NCBI RefSeq assembly: GCF_030816235.1
Contig: NZ_JAUSXT010000001.1
Coordinates: 3,224,001-3,288,000, forward strand
Direction of reading: 5' to 3'
Source of the DNA: Microbacterium sp. W4I4
GTDB lineage: Bacteria > Actinomycetota > Actinomycetes > Actinomycetales > Microbacteriaceae
Length of the DNA stretch: 64,000 nt
Shown here: one piece after another, positions 8,523 to 17,256 of the stretch
Numbering within the stretch: position 1 is the stretch's first letter
Layout of the letters: each line of letters starts with the position of its first letter
Translations under genes and position numbers: made by a program
The notes under the pieces: model-generated
What the model was told of the DNA's origin: nothing
What the model saw: the letters and a program-made list of their open reading frames with translations, nothing else
Database searches by the model: none

Positions 8523-9337
8523 TCTCGGTACGCCGCATCGCCAACACCGTCATCGGGCTGGTGCTGACCGCTCTCATGCTGTTTCCGCTGTACTGGATGG
8601 TGAACGTGTCGCTCACGCAGCCGACCGAGTTGCGCAAGGACCCGCCGAACCTCTTTCCCCTCAACCCCACGTTCGAGGGCTACCGCACGGTGCTCGACGA
8701 ACAGCTGCCGTTCCTGGGGACCAGCCTCATCATCGGCCTGGGAACCGTGATGCTCACGCTGATCCTCGCCGCGCCCGCGGGATTCGCGCTGGCAAAGCTC
8801 CGGCCTCGGGGTCGGACGGCAGTGGACTTCACGCTTCTGATCGCGCAGATGATCCCCAGCATCATCATGGCGATGGGCTTCTACCTGATCTTCTTCAACT
8901 GGGGCATCCTCGATACCGTTCCCGGCCTGATCCTCGCCGATTCGACCCTGGCGGTGCCGTTCGCGGTGCTCATCTTCACGGCGTTCATGTCCGGCATCCC
9001 GGATGAGCTGATGAATGCGGCGAAGATCGATGGCGCGTCGGAATGGCGCACCTTCCGATCGGTGATCCTGCCGGTGAGCCGCAACTCGATCGTCACCGTG
9101 TCGCTGTTCGCCTTCCTGTGGGCGTGGTCGGACTTCATCTTCGCCTCCACGCTCAATCGCGGCGGCGACTTCCAGCCGATCACGATGGGCATCTACAAGT
9201 ACATCGGCAACAACACGCAGGACTGGAACGCGATCATGGCGACGGCAGTGGTCGCATCCGTGCCCGCAGCGCTTCTGCTCATCGTCGCGCAACGGTACGT
9301 CGCCGCCGGAGTGACCGCCGGCGCGGTGAAGGACTGA
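8519..9337 (+). CDS. Sugar ABC transporter permease (MalG type)
   Basis: A 272-residue partner permease. The EAA-loop equivalent is NAAKIDGASEWRTFRSVILP. The start ATG overlaps the preceding stop by 4 nt, which implies translational coupling. Together with the MalF-type permease and the lipoprotein at 6184 it forms a carbohydrate uptake system of the CUT1 type. The next gene starts 2 nt after its stop. Confidence 0.92.
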   Translation: MISVRRIANTVIGLVLTALMLFPLYWMVNVSLTQPTELRKDPPNLFPLNPTFEGYRTVLDEQLPFLGTSLIIGLGTVMLTLILAAPAGFALAKLRPRGRTAVDFTLLIAQMIPSIIMAMGFYLIFFNWGILDTVPGLILADSTLAVPFAVLIFTAFMSGIPDELMNAAKIDGASEWRTFRSVILPVSRNSIVTVSLFAFLWAWSDFIFASTLNRGGDFQPITMGIYKYIGNNTQDWNAIMATAVVASVPAALLLIVAQRYVAAGVTAGAVKD

Positions 9338-9339
9338 GG

Positions 9340-11133
9340 ATGCCGATGCTGGAGTTCTCGCTGGACGAGGTGCCGTTCAGCATGCGCGGATCCTGGCTTT
9401 CCGTCTCCCGGGTCGTCGGACTGCATGTCCGATCGCCGCACGTGCACCTGGTCTCGCATCAGACCGGGATGCACGCTGTGCTCGCGATCCTGCCGCACGA
9501 TGGCGAGCTGCTGCTCGATGCGGTTCCCGCGGCCACGCCGCAGCGGCTGCGCTGGGAGGCGGCATCCGGTTTTATGGAGGCGGCCTTCGCGGATGCGAAC
9601 ACCGTGCGCCTGCGCGGCGAGGGCCTCTCGCTCCGACTCGAGGATGCCGCAGCAGGGCTCACCTCGTTCACCGGCAGCTACCTCTACACCTCGCCTTCCG
9701 ATGGATCGGCGGTCCTCACCTCGTACGAGACGGGAAGACGGTATCGGATCAGCAGGATCACCGGCGTCTTCGACGTCGTCGGCTCGGAGCTCCTGGGGGC
9801 CGGCGAGCGAGGCGTTCGCGCGGGCACAGACGGGGGGCCCTGGGAGGTCGCCGTCGAGGAGCTCGACTCCGAGTCTCCCGCTCCGGCGCGCATCGACGCG
9901 TTCGATCAGGTGGTCGCCGCGCGGCACACCGAGTTCCATGCGTACGCCGATGCCGTCGCCCCATTCCGCGCGGAGCATCCGGCCGCAACCCTCGCCGCAT
10001 ATGTCCTGTGGTCCGCGACCGTTCGCCCGCTCGGCTTCATCACCCGCGAGAGCGTCCTGATGTCGAAGCACTGGATGGACAAGGTGTGGAGCTGGGACCA
10101 CTGCTTCAACGCGCTCGCGCTCGCTCCATCGCATCCCGAGCTGGCGCTGGACCAGTTCCTCGTGGTGTTCGACCATCAGGCGGCGACCGGGGCCCTGCCA
10201 GACTCGATCACGCACTCGGAGGTGCTCTACAACTTCGTGAAGCCGCCCATCCACGGATGGGCGTTCGGGCTTCTGCGCGAGCGACTGGCTCGCCCCATTC
10301 CGCGGGACACTCTCATCGAGGTGTACTCCCGGCTCTCCGCATGGACCCGGTACTGGCTGGATTGCCGGCGCGCTCCAGGAAGCGTGCTGCCCTTCTACGA
10401 GCACGGCAACGACAGCGGCTGGGACAACTCCACCGTTTTCGACGCCGATCGGCTCATCGAAGCTCCGGACCTGGCCGCATTCCTCGTCCTGCAGCTGGAT
10501 GAACTCGCCCGTCTGGCCGACGAGATCGCACCGGACGATGCGGCGGGATGGCGCGAGGAGTCGGATGCTGTCGCAGCCGCGCTGGCGGAACAGCTGTGGG
10601 ATGGCGAGACGCTCTCCGCCCGCTCGGTGATCGGGAGAAGACCCGCATCCCGCACGAGCCTGCTGACGACCCTGCCCATCGTCGCCGCGCATCGCTTGTC
10701 TGCCGGGGCGGTCGCAACCCTGGTGGACCGGATCGACGCCCACCTGACCCGGTTCGGACTCGCGACCGAGCTCGTCGACTCCGAGCACTACACCGCAGAT
10801 GGCTACTGGCGCGGTCCGATCTGGGCGCCTTCGACGTCGATCATCGAGGCAGGTCTGCGGGCGGCGGGAGAAGTGGCGAGGGCGGACGAGATCAGCGAAC
10901 GATTCCGCCGGCTCTGCGAGCAGAGCGGGTTCGCCGAGAACTTCGATGCCCTGACCGGCGTAGGTCTTCGCGATCGCGCCTACACGTGGACGGCGAGCGT
11001 CTACCTCTCATTTGCCGAGGCCGCCTCTGAGCGCAACTCTCTCCCTGCTCGCCGAGATTCGGGAGGGGCTCGAACGGACGGACGTATGCCGCACCTGAAA
11101 GCTGACCCTTCACACACTGTCGGGGGACGGTGA
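9340..11133 (+). CDS. MGH1-like (alpha/alpha)6-barrel glycoside hydrolase
   Basis: About 597 residues from ATG 9340, which lies 2 nt after the permease stop with GAAGGA just before it; ATG 9346 is an alternative. The N-terminal part (to about residue 190) is a beta-rich domain. The C-terminal part matches the MGH1/GH63-like barrel often labelled glycogen debranching enzyme: KVWSWDHCFNALAL, GALPDSITHSEVLYNFVKPP, NDSGWDNSTVF and GYWRGPIWAPS. No signal peptide is seen. Its exact bond specificity cannot be told. As the last gene of the importer operon it should cut the imported oligosaccharide together with GH127. Confidence 0.8.
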   Translation: MPMLEFSLDEVPFSMRGSWLSVSRVVGLHVRSPHVHLVSHQTGMHAVLAILPHDGELLLDAVPAATPQRLRWEAASGFMEAAFADANTVRLRGEGLSLRLEDAAAGLTSFTGSYLYTSPSDGSAVLTSYETGRRYRISRITGVFDVVGSELLGAGERGVRAGTDGGPWEVAVEELDSESPAPARIDAFDQVVAARHTEFHAYADAVAPFRAEHPAATLAAYVLWSATVRPLGFITRESVLMSKHWMDKVWSWDHCFNALALAPSHPELALDQFLVVFDHQAATGALPDSITHSEVLYNFVKPPIHGWAFGLLRERLARPIPRDTLIEVYSRLSAWTRYWLDCRRAPGSVLPFYEHGNDSGWDNSTVFDADRLIEAPDLAAFLVLQLDELARLADEIAPDDAAGWREESDAVAAALAEQLWDGETLSARSVIGRRPASRTSLLTTLPIVAAHRLSAGAVATLVDRIDAHLTRFGLATELVDSEHYTADGYWRGPIWAPSTSIIEAGLRAAGEVARADEISERFRRLCEQSGFAENFDALTGVGLRDRAYTWTASVYLSFAEAASERNSLPARRDSGGARTDGRMPHLKADPSHTVGGR

Positions 11134-11143
11134 CGAACCGACC

Positions 11144-11527
11144 TCAGGCCCGGCGGTCGTAGTCCTGCTGCGATGCGACGACGTCGCCCAGGTGCTCGAT
11201 CGACCAATCCTGCAGGGCCCGCAGCGGCACCAGCAGCGTCTCGCCGGCCGGTGTGAGCGCGTACACGACGCGCACCGGCACCTCTGCGTGCACGGTGCGG
11301 CGCACCAGACCGTCGCGCTCGAGAGCGCGGAGCGTCTGCGTCAGCATCTTCTGCGAGACGCCCTCCACGCTGCGGCGCAGCTCGGAGAATCGTGCATCAC
11401 CCTGGCCGAGGACGCCGACGACGAGCACGGTCCAGCGGTCGCCGATGCGATCCAGGATGCGACGGGTGGGACAGTCCGCGCGATAGGGGTTTCCGGGATG
11501 GACCGGAGCCGAGATGCTGGTTACCAC
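11144..11527 (-). CDS. HxlR-family transcriptional regulator
   Basis: About 127 residues, a winged helix-turn-helix of the HxlR family: CPTRRILDRIGDRWTVLVV, SELRRSVEGVSQKMLTQTLRALERDGLV and VVYALTPAGETLL. The near N-terminal Cys (RADCPTRR) is the residue that senses reactive electrophiles in several members. GTG 11527 is chosen because GAAGAAGG sits 6 nt before it; a TTG at 11545 is the only other option. It diverges from a small NAD(P)-binding reductase, its likely target. Confidence 0.88.
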   Translation of the reverse strand: MVTSISAPVHPGNPYRADCPTRRILDRIGDRWTVLVVGVLGQGDARFSELRRSVEGVSQKMLTQTLRALERDGLVRRTVHAEVPVRVVYALTPAGETLLVPLRALQDWSIEHLGDVVASQQDYDRRA

Positions 11528-11572
11528 AAAGTGCCTTCTTCCCAAGAGCGACCTGCTCTCTTATCGTAACCA
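11518..11572. promoter_or_regulatory. Split inverted repeat between HxlR gene and reductase
   Basis: TGGTTAC (11518-11524) and GTAACCA (11566-11572) form a perfect 7-bp inverted pair 48 bp apart centre to centre. The first half overlaps the regulator's start codon region. These could be two half sites of an HxlR operator. Confidence 0.4.
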
Positions 11573-11613
11573 TTGGCTGCCGTTCGGAGCCAGTGTTCTA
11601 CAGAAGGAATTCC

Positions 11614-12261
11614 ATGTCGCGCATCATCGTCCTCGGCGGAACGGGCTACGCCGGATCCGCCATCGTCGCGGAGGCCGCCGCCCGCGGCCACGAGGTCACC
11701 TCGTTCAGCCGGACGCTTCCGGAACAGCAGACCCCCGGCGTGACCTACGTGCAGGGCGATGCCACCGACACGACCGCGCTCGCGAGGGTCGTCGACGGGG
11801 CGGATGCCGTGGTCGGCGCGCTCGCGCCGCGTGGCGCGCTCGCCGAGGATTTCCGGCACGTGTACGCGTCCATCGCACGGATCGCCGATGCGGCGGGCGT
11901 GCCGCTGCACGTGGTCGGCGGCTATTCGTCGCTGCGCCCTGCCCCCGGCGCTCCGCGCTTCGTCACTGACCTCAGCCACGCCCCGGCGGAGTTCCACGCC
12001 GAGCTGACCACGGTCTCGGCCCTGGTGTCCGATGACCTGCCTGCGACCCCCGAGAGTCTCGACTGGGTGTTCGTCAGCCCGGCCGGACGCTTCGGAGCCC
12101 ACGCCCCGGGCGAGCGTCTGGGGCGCTACCGCGTCGGTGACGATGTCGCGCTGCACCCCGAGGACGGCGGCGAGATCTCCGGTGCCGACTACGCCATCGG
12201 GTTCGTCGACCTGATCGAGCAGGCCGAGCACCACCGGGCGCACCTCAACCTCGCCTACTGA
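11614..12261 (+). CDS. NAD(P)-binding atypical SDR (NmrA/YwnB-like reductase)
   Basis: About 215 residues with the dinucleotide motif GGTGYAGS at the N-terminus, followed by a short Rossmann core (HVVGGYSSLRP; LDWVFVSPAGRFG). It belongs to the atypical SDR group that includes YwnB- and NmrA-like proteins. ATG 11614 has AGAAGGA upstream. It is divergent from an HxlR regulator, a common pairing in which the regulator responds to an electrophile or quinone and the reductase removes it. The substrate is not known. Confidence 0.85.
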   Translation: MSRIIVLGGTGYAGSAIVAEAAARGHEVTSFSRTLPEQQTPGVTYVQGDATDTTALARVVDGADAVVGALAPRGALAEDFRHVYASIARIADAAGVPLHVVGGYSSLRPAPGAPRFVTDLSHAPAEFHAELTTVSALVSDDLPATPESLDWVFVSPAGRFGAHAPGERLGRYRVGDDVALHPEDGGEISGADYAIGFVDLIEQAEHHRAHLNLAY

Positions 12262-12339
12262 GCGCCGCGCTGCGGCCGGGTGCTCGCGGAATCCCGCACG
12301 CACGTCGGGGAGCTTCCCGGCCGCGTAAGCTCAGGCATC

Positions 12340-12882
12340 ATGGCGACAGGCGCGACGATCCACACGTTCGATGTGCAGTTGGCGGATGTGGATCGCGGCG
12401 TGTACGACGATTTCACGCTGCGACTGGCACGGCATCCGTCCGAGACCGACACGTACATGCTCACCCGGCTGCTGGCCTACTGCCTCGAGTACGAGGAGGG
12501 CATCGCCTTCACCGAGGGCATCGCCGCGACCGATGAGCCGGCCGTGCTCGTGCGCGACCTCACCGGCCGTGTCACGGCGTGGATCGAGGTCGGCGCCCCC
12601 GACGCCGCCCGCCTGCACTTCGGCAGCAAGCTCGCCGATCGCACCGTGATCTACACGCACCGCGACCCCGCCAAGGTCATCGCGCAGTGGGCGGGAAAGA
12701 CCATCCACCAGGCGGATGCCATCGTTCTGCACAGCTTCGACGCCGGATTCCTCGACGAGGCGTCCGCGGCGCTGGCCCGACGCAACACCATGACCGTCTC
12801 GGTGACCGAGCAGCAGCTGTACCTCGAACTGAACGGCACGCACCTCAGTTCGGGTGTGCACGACCACGCGATCCAGTCATGA
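12340..12882 (+). CDS. YaeQ family protein
   Basis: 180 residues, the full family length. YaeQ proteins have a restriction-endonuclease-like fold of uncertain function. Recognisable blocks are TIHTFDVQLADVDRGVYDDFTLRLARHPSETD, LTRLLAYCLEY and the core GAPDAARLHFGSKLADRTVIYTH. The gene is probably leaderless: TAAGCT at 12326-12331 is followed by 8 nt and the ATG. It has no evident functional link to its neighbours. Confidence 0.88.
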   Translation: MATGATIHTFDVQLADVDRGVYDDFTLRLARHPSETDTYMLTRLLAYCLEYEEGIAFTEGIAATDEPAVLVRDLTGRVTAWIEVGAPDAARLHFGSKLADRTVIYTHRDPAKVIAQWAGKTIHQADAIVLHSFDAGFLDEASAALARRNTMTVSVTEQQLYLELNGTHLSSGVHDHAIQS

Positions 12883-12908
12883 TGGCGCCGGCATCCTCTG
12901 TCATGCGG

Positions 12909-12914
12909 TACCGT
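12909..12914 (+). promoter_or_regulatory. -10 element of the DAHP synthase leader transcript
   Basis: TACCGT, six bases before the leader-peptide ATG. This spacing would make the leader peptide the very first codons of the mRNA. Confidence 0.55.
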
Positions 12915-12920
12915 GTTCCC

Positions 12921-12980
12921 ATGATCACCCGTTGGTATGCGTATTTCGAGTCGGCTCTGGAGGGGCCGGCGCTGATCTAG
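12921..12980 (+). CDS. Aromatic-amino-acid leader peptide
   Basis: A 19-codon reading frame encoding MITRWYAYFESALEGPALI, 109 bp before the DAHP synthase gene. Residues 5-9 are Trp-Tyr-Ala-Tyr-Phe, covering all three aromatic end products of the shikimate route within five codons. The coding DNA itself contributes the first strand of the RNA switch described at 12951-13030. It appears leaderless (see the -10 element at 12909). This is the layout of ribosome-mediated attenuation, in which stalling at the aromatic codons reports shortage. Confidence 0.8.
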   Translation: MITRWYAYFESALEGPALI

Positions 12981-13030
12981 CGCATACCGACACCTTCAGA
13001 GCCGACAAGCCAGAGCATTTGCTCTGGCTT
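12951..13030 (+). promoter_or_regulatory. Attenuator of the DAHP synthase gene
   Basis: Segment 12951-12961 (TCGGCTCTGGA) can pair with 12995-13005 (11 bp with one G-T). Segment 13007-13016 pairs perfectly with 13021-13030 (AAGCCAGAGC, loop ATTT). The core GCTCTGG occurs twice (12954-12960, 13021-13027) and CAGAGC twice (12997-13002, 13011-13016), so the strands can swap partners. The first strand is inside the leader codons just past the aromatic cluster, so ribosome position decides the fold. Confidence 0.72.
13007..13030 (+). terminator. Attenuator terminator hairpin
   Basis: Perfect 10-bp stem with a 4-nt loop, followed by a weak pyrimidine run. It is the most stable element of the leader and lies 60 bp before the DAHP synthase start. 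Confidence 0.65.
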
Positions 13031-13089
13031 TCGCCGTTTCGGCGGGCTCTGCGCGGGTCCGTCACCATCCACAGGACAGGACACCGCTG

Positions 13090-14166
13090 ATGACCACCAC
13101 TCTCGCCCCGACGACCACCGACCTGCACGTCACCGGGTTCACGCCGATCCCGTCTCCCGCCGAGATCACCCGGATGCTGCCGATCGGCACCGAACGCTCC
13201 GCTCTCGTCTCCCGCAGCCGCGACGAGGTGCGCGCCGTGATGAACGGCACGGACGACCGGCTGCTCGTCGTGGTCGGCCCGTGCTCGATCCACGATCCCG
13301 AGGCAGGGCTGGAGTACGCCGGTCGTCTCGTCCGCGAAGCCGACCGCTTCGGCGACGACCTGCTGATCGTGATGCGCACCTACTTCGAGAAGCCTCGGAC
13401 CACGGTCGGCTGGAAGGGCCTCATCAACGACCCGCACCTCGACGGCAGCCACGACATCGAGAGCGGCCTGCGTCTGGCGCGCGGTTTCCTGCGCGACGTC
13501 ACCGCCCTGGGGCTGCCTGCGGGTACGGAGTTCCTCGAGCCGATCAGCCCGCAGTACACCGCCGACCTCATCACGTGGGGCGCGATCGGCGCGCGCACGA
13601 CCGAGAGCCAGATCCACCGGCAGCTGGCATCCGGCCTGTCCATGCCGATCGGATTCAAGAACGGCACCGACGGTGGGATCCAGGTCGCACTGGACGCCGC
13701 GTCGGCGGCATCCGCTCCGCAGGCCTTCCTCGGGATCGGCGCCGACGGGCGCGCCAGCCTCGTGGCCACCACCGGCAACCCCGACACGTCCGTGATCCTC
13801 CGCGGCGCATCGGATGGTCCGAACTACGGACGCGAGCACGTGCGTCGGGCATCCGAGCGCCTCGCCGCCGCAGGGCTCACCCCGCGCCTGGTCATCGACG
13901 CCAGCCACGGCAACAGCGGCAAGGACCATCTGCGTCAGGCGCAGGTCGCCTCAGAGCTCGCCGAGCAGATCGCCGTCGACGGGGCCGCGATCGCCGGCGT
14001 CATGCTGGAGAGCAATCTGGTCGCGGGTGCGCAGCGCCTCGATGTGACCGTGGGTCCTGCGAAGCTCGTGCCCGGGCAGAGCGTCACGGACGCCTGCATG
14101 GGATGGGATGCCACGGCCGCAGCGCTCGGTCAGCTCGCCGCATCCGTGCGGAGTCGACGCGGCTGA
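13090..14166 (+). CDS. 3-deoxy-7-phosphoheptulonate (DAHP) synthase, class I
   Basis: A 358-residue AroF/G/H-type enzyme that condenses phosphoenolpyruvate with erythrose 4-phosphate, the first step of the shikimate pathway, in the cytoplasm. Family landmarks are VVGPCSIHDP, MRTYFEKPRTTVGWKGLINDP, GFKNGTDG, and HGNSGKDH near the C-terminal metal site; length is normal. The E. coli-type isoform class cannot be assigned, so no symbol is given. Control by the upstream aromatic leader peptide suggests response to Trp, Tyr and Phe supply. Confidence 0.93.
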   Translation: MTTTLAPTTTDLHVTGFTPIPSPAEITRMLPIGTERSALVSRSRDEVRAVMNGTDDRLLVVVGPCSIHDPEAGLEYAGRLVREADRFGDDLLIVMRTYFEKPRTTVGWKGLINDPHLDGSHDIESGLRLARGFLRDVTALGLPAGTEFLEPISPQYTADLITWGAIGARTTESQIHRQLASGLSMPIGFKNGTDGGIQVALDAASAASAPQAFLGIGADGRASLVATTGNPDTSVILRGASDGPNYGREHVRRASERLAAAGLTPRLVIDASHGNSGKDHLRQAQVASELAEQIAVDGAAIAGVMLESNLVAGAQRLDVTVGPAKLVPGQSVTDACMGWDATAAALGQLAASVRSRRG

Positions 14167-14246
14167 GGCCCGGGATGCTCTGGGGTCAGGCGAAGATCAG
14201 TGATCTCACCGATCCGGATGATGACCCCCGATGCGACGCTGGCGGT

Positions 14247-14435
14247 GTGCACATCGACATCTGGCTGGACGGCACGGATCCCCCGGCGGGGCGCGTCGGC
14301 GGTGACGGCCACGAGCTGCCGTTCCGCGGCTGGATGGACATGATGGCCGCTTTAACGAGACTCCTCGACGCGGTGCGCGAAGCGGATGGCGATCTCGGTG
14401 CGCGAGCGCAGTCCGAGCTTGGCGAGGACGTTTGA
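14247..14435 (+). CDS. Small conserved-type hypothetical protein, overlapping convergent gene
   Basis: A frame of about 62 residues from GTG 14247 (an in-frame ATG lies at 14175). The segment HIDIWLDGTDPPAGRV, then LPFRGWMDMMAALTRLL, resembles small actinobacterial proteins with a DPPAGR motif and an F-x-GWLxLLxAL motif, so the first 45 residues look genuinely coding. The last 28 codons run antisense through the end of the LuxR gene, and the real stop may be mutated. Function unknown. Confidence 0.42.
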   Translation: MHIDIWLDGTDPPAGRVGGDGHELPFRGWMDMMAALTRLLDAVREADGDLGARAQSELGEDV

Positions 14436-17213
14436 CACATGCGTCTCCACCGTGCGTCGCGAGATGAACAGGCTCTGGGCGATCTCCAGATTCGTCTGGC
14501 CAGTGGCCACATGACCGGCGATCCGCTCCTCGGTGCGCGTGAGCGACTGCCAGCCGGATGTCGGACGGGATCGTGCCTGCGCGTGCACAGGCACGCCGGC
14601 CTGCCGGAAAGACGCGCGGGCTCGGGTCAGCTGATGATCCGCGCCGACCTCGGCGTAGGCGTGCAGGGCCGTGTCGGCGAGGCTCCCGCCGCGCGCGTCG
14701 TCGGCGGGCAGAGCCAGCGCGGCGAGCTCCGCGATGCGAGCATGATCGAGCAGGCGCGGCGTCGCCGACATCCGCTGCTCGGCTTCGATCAGCAGGGCGG
14801 CGTCGCCGGTGCTCAGGCCTGCCGTCGCGAGGGCTGTGGCCTGCAGATGCACGACCGACGGATTCTTCGCCGCGAGTCGGGCCACCAGCGCGACGACCTC
14901 ATCGACCTCGTCGGTCGAACGCGCGCGCCCTGCCGGGTCCGTCCGCGGATCGTGCGCCACCTGCTGCGACAGCTGGATCAGGTCGAGGGCCATCTCAGCG
15001 CAGTCCATCGCCATGTCCGCGTCGCTCAGTTCCTGCCACCCGCGTCGCAGCACCTCGAGCGTGGCCGCGGCGTCTCCGCGCGCACGCGCGGTCTGACTCA
15101 GGCCCAGCCATACCCAGGACCGACCGCGCCCTCCCCACAGATCCCTTCCGGGCACCGGGTCGAGCTGGGCGGCGGCGTCCAGCGCTGCTGCCGGGCCGCT
15201 CTGCTGCGCGATCACGTGCGCGCGGAGCCCCCGAACAGGCGGGTCGAGGCGGATCTCCATCGATCCGAGCAGCGCGCGGTGCGCCTCGAGCTCAGCGGCG
15301 ATGTCGGAAAGGTGACCGCTGTGGCTGCGCGCCTGCGCGGCGAGGGTGTGCGTGGCCAGGATTCCGGTGCGATACCCGAACTGCTCCGAGACCTGGAGTC
15401 CGCGATGCACGAGGGCGACGGACTCGGTCGAGCGGTCGACGTCGGCGAGGGCGATGGCCAGCAGTGCATGCGGGAACGCCTCGATGGCGGTCAGAGACGG
15501 ATGCCGGTCGGCGACGGAGACCGCCTCGGTCTGCAGAGTGATGGCTTCATCGAGCTCACCACGGCACGACGCGATCTGCCCCTGCAGTGCGAGGGCGTAC
15601 ACCCGGGCGCCGTGATTGCCGTGTTCGGCGGCCAGTTCCGCGCCCTCGCGGGCCGTTCTGCGCGCACCCTCCACATCGCCGAGCATGAACAGGGGCCAGC
15701 CTGCGAAGGCGAGGTGCGCCGCCCGCTCGGCCGGCTCGATGATCTGCACCGCGGCGTACCCCATGGCGCGCTCGTGGGCGGCGGTGTGCTCATGCTGCAT
15801 CAGCAGCGCGCGCAGCTCGATGGCGCGGAGCATCGTTCCCGCCTCGGTCGCTCCGGCGTGATCGAGCGCGCTCTCCGCGAGCCGGCCCGCCTCCTGCGCC
15901 CTGCCCGCGCTGAGCGCGGCGCGGGCCAGTCCCGCCGTGGCGCTGACGTGCATCGGATCGGCCGCGTCCGTGCCGGCGACCACACGGTCCCACAGCTCCA
16001 CGGCGATCAGGGGAGCCGCGGTCACCGTGCGCCGCGCCAGGCGCAGCAGCCAGGGCAGATCCGTTCCCGCGGTCGGCGCCTGCAGCAGGTGATCGGCGAC
16101 CGTCGCGGGCGACACATTCGCCGCGTCCAGCGTCACAGCGACTTCGCGGTGCAGCTCGGCGCGGACGGCGGCGGGCTGGTCGTGCAGCAGGACGTCCTGG
16201 ATCAACTGATGCCGGAACCCGAACGTGTCGTCGTCGATCTCTTCGATGAATCCGGCGGCGAACGACTCCCGCAGCAGGGGCAGGAGCTCGCTCATCGGCT
16301 GATCGGCGACCAGGCGCAGCTGCGACGGCGAGAACCGTGTGCCCAGGAGAGCGGCGGTGGTCAGCAGCTCCCGGGTCTGCGGACTCAGATGACTCAGATG
16401 GCGCATCATGATCGTCGCCAGCGAAGGGGACGGGCCGATCGGCGCATCCAGCAGCGCCTCGCCGCGCCCGCCGAGCGTGACGGCGCCGTCGCGCAGGAGC
16501 GCGCGGATCATCTCGGTGAGGAACAGCGGGTTGCCTCCCGCGGCCGTCGTGTAGCGTGCGAGTTCGCCCTCGACTCGTGCGCCGGTGAGATTCTCGGCGA
16601 TCGCCAGGCAGGTCTCCTCCGGCAGCGGGTCCAGCACGATCGAGTGCAGCAGCCCGCGCTCGCTGAGCACGCTGAGCAGACGATCGAGAGCCGGGACCGT
16701 CTCGTGCCTGGCCTGTGTGCGCAGAGAGGCGATGATCGCCAGCGGCAGCTGGTCGAGTGTGCGGCTGAGCCGGGTGAGCAGACGCAGCGACGCAGCATCG
16801 GCCCAGTGCAGATCCTCGAGCACCAGCAGCGCGGGCTCCCTGGCGACCTCCTCGATGATCGCCAGCAGGCGCTCACCGGCGATCTGCTCGCTCTGCTCCG
16901 CGGCGACGCGCTGATCGTCCTCGTCGAGCACGTCGGCCAGCGCATCCAGCAGCAGTCCGAACGGACGCCGCCGGTCCATGGCATCCGTCGCACCGCGCAG
17001 AATGCGCCTGCCCTGCGGCTCGCGTGCGAGCACCGCCTCGATCAGCGACGTCTTGCCGATGCCGACCTCGCCCTGCACGGAGACCACGAGTCCGCTCGAC
17101 GACCCGGGTCCGAGCGCCTCGATGACGCGCTCGACCTCGGCCTCCCGGCCCAGGAAGAGTCTTCCGGGCGGGACGGTGGGCAGGGCGGACACAGGCATGC
17201 TGATGGCCCCCAA
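14352..17213 (-). CDS. LuxR-family regulator with AAA ATPase domain (LAL type)
   Basis: About 953 residues from TTG 17213; ATG at 17198 is the other candidate. Layout: AAA-type ATPase with Walker A GEVGIGKTS (residues 48-56) and Walker B ALLVLEDLHWAD, a long helical TPR-like middle (about 370-860), and a C-terminal GerE/LuxR helix-turn-helix (LTRTEERIAGHVATGQTNLEIAQ, then RRTVETHVSNVLAKLGLRSRTE). These large regulators switch on ATP and an unknown inducer. It is divergent from the cyclase-ATPase gene at 17257, with only 43 bp between starts, so the two are probably co-regulated. Confidence 0.92.
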   Translation of the reverse strand: MGAISMPVSALPTVPPGRLFLGREAEVERVIEALGPGSSSGLVVSVQGEVGIGKTSLIEAVLAREPQGRRILRGATDAMDRRRPFGLLLDALADVLDEDDQRVAAEQSEQIAGERLLAIIEEVAREPALLVLEDLHWADAASLRLLTRLSRTLDQLPLAIIASLRTQARHETVPALDRLLSVLSERGLLHSIVLDPLPEETCLAIAENLTGARVEGELARYTTAAGGNPLFLTEMIRALLRDGAVTLGGRGEALLDAPIGPSPSLATIMMRHLSHLSPQTRELLTTAALLGTRFSPSQLRLVADQPMSELLPLLRESFAAGFIEEIDDDTFGFRHQLIQDVLLHDQPAAVRAELHREVAVTLDAANVSPATVADHLLQAPTAGTDLPWLLRLARRTVTAAPLIAVELWDRVVAGTDAADPMHVSATAGLARAALSAGRAQEAGRLAESALDHAGATEAGTMLRAIELRALLMQHEHTAAHERAMGYAAVQIIEPAERAAHLAFAGWPLFMLGDVEGARRTAREGAELAAEHGNHGARVYALALQGQIASCRGELDEAITLQTEAVSVADRHPSLTAIEAFPHALLAIALADVDRSTESVALVHRGLQVSEQFGYRTGILATHTLAAQARSHSGHLSDIAAELEAHRALLGSMEIRLDPPVRGLRAHVIAQQSGPAAALDAAAQLDPVPGRDLWGGRGRSWVWLGLSQTARARGDAAATLEVLRRGWQELSDADMAMDCAEMALDLIQLSQQVAHDPRTDPAGRARSTDEVDEVVALVARLAAKNPSVVHLQATALATAGLSTGDAALLIEAEQRMSATPRLLDHARIAELAALALPADDARGGSLADTALHAYAEVGADHQLTRARASFRQAGVPVHAQARSRPTSGWQSLTRTEERIAGHVATGQTNLEIAQSLFISRRTVETHVSNVLAKLGLRSRTEIAIRFAHRVEESR

Positions 17214-17256
17214 CTCTCTGCCCCCGTTAGCTGGATTCTAGCGATGGAGGAGACCC

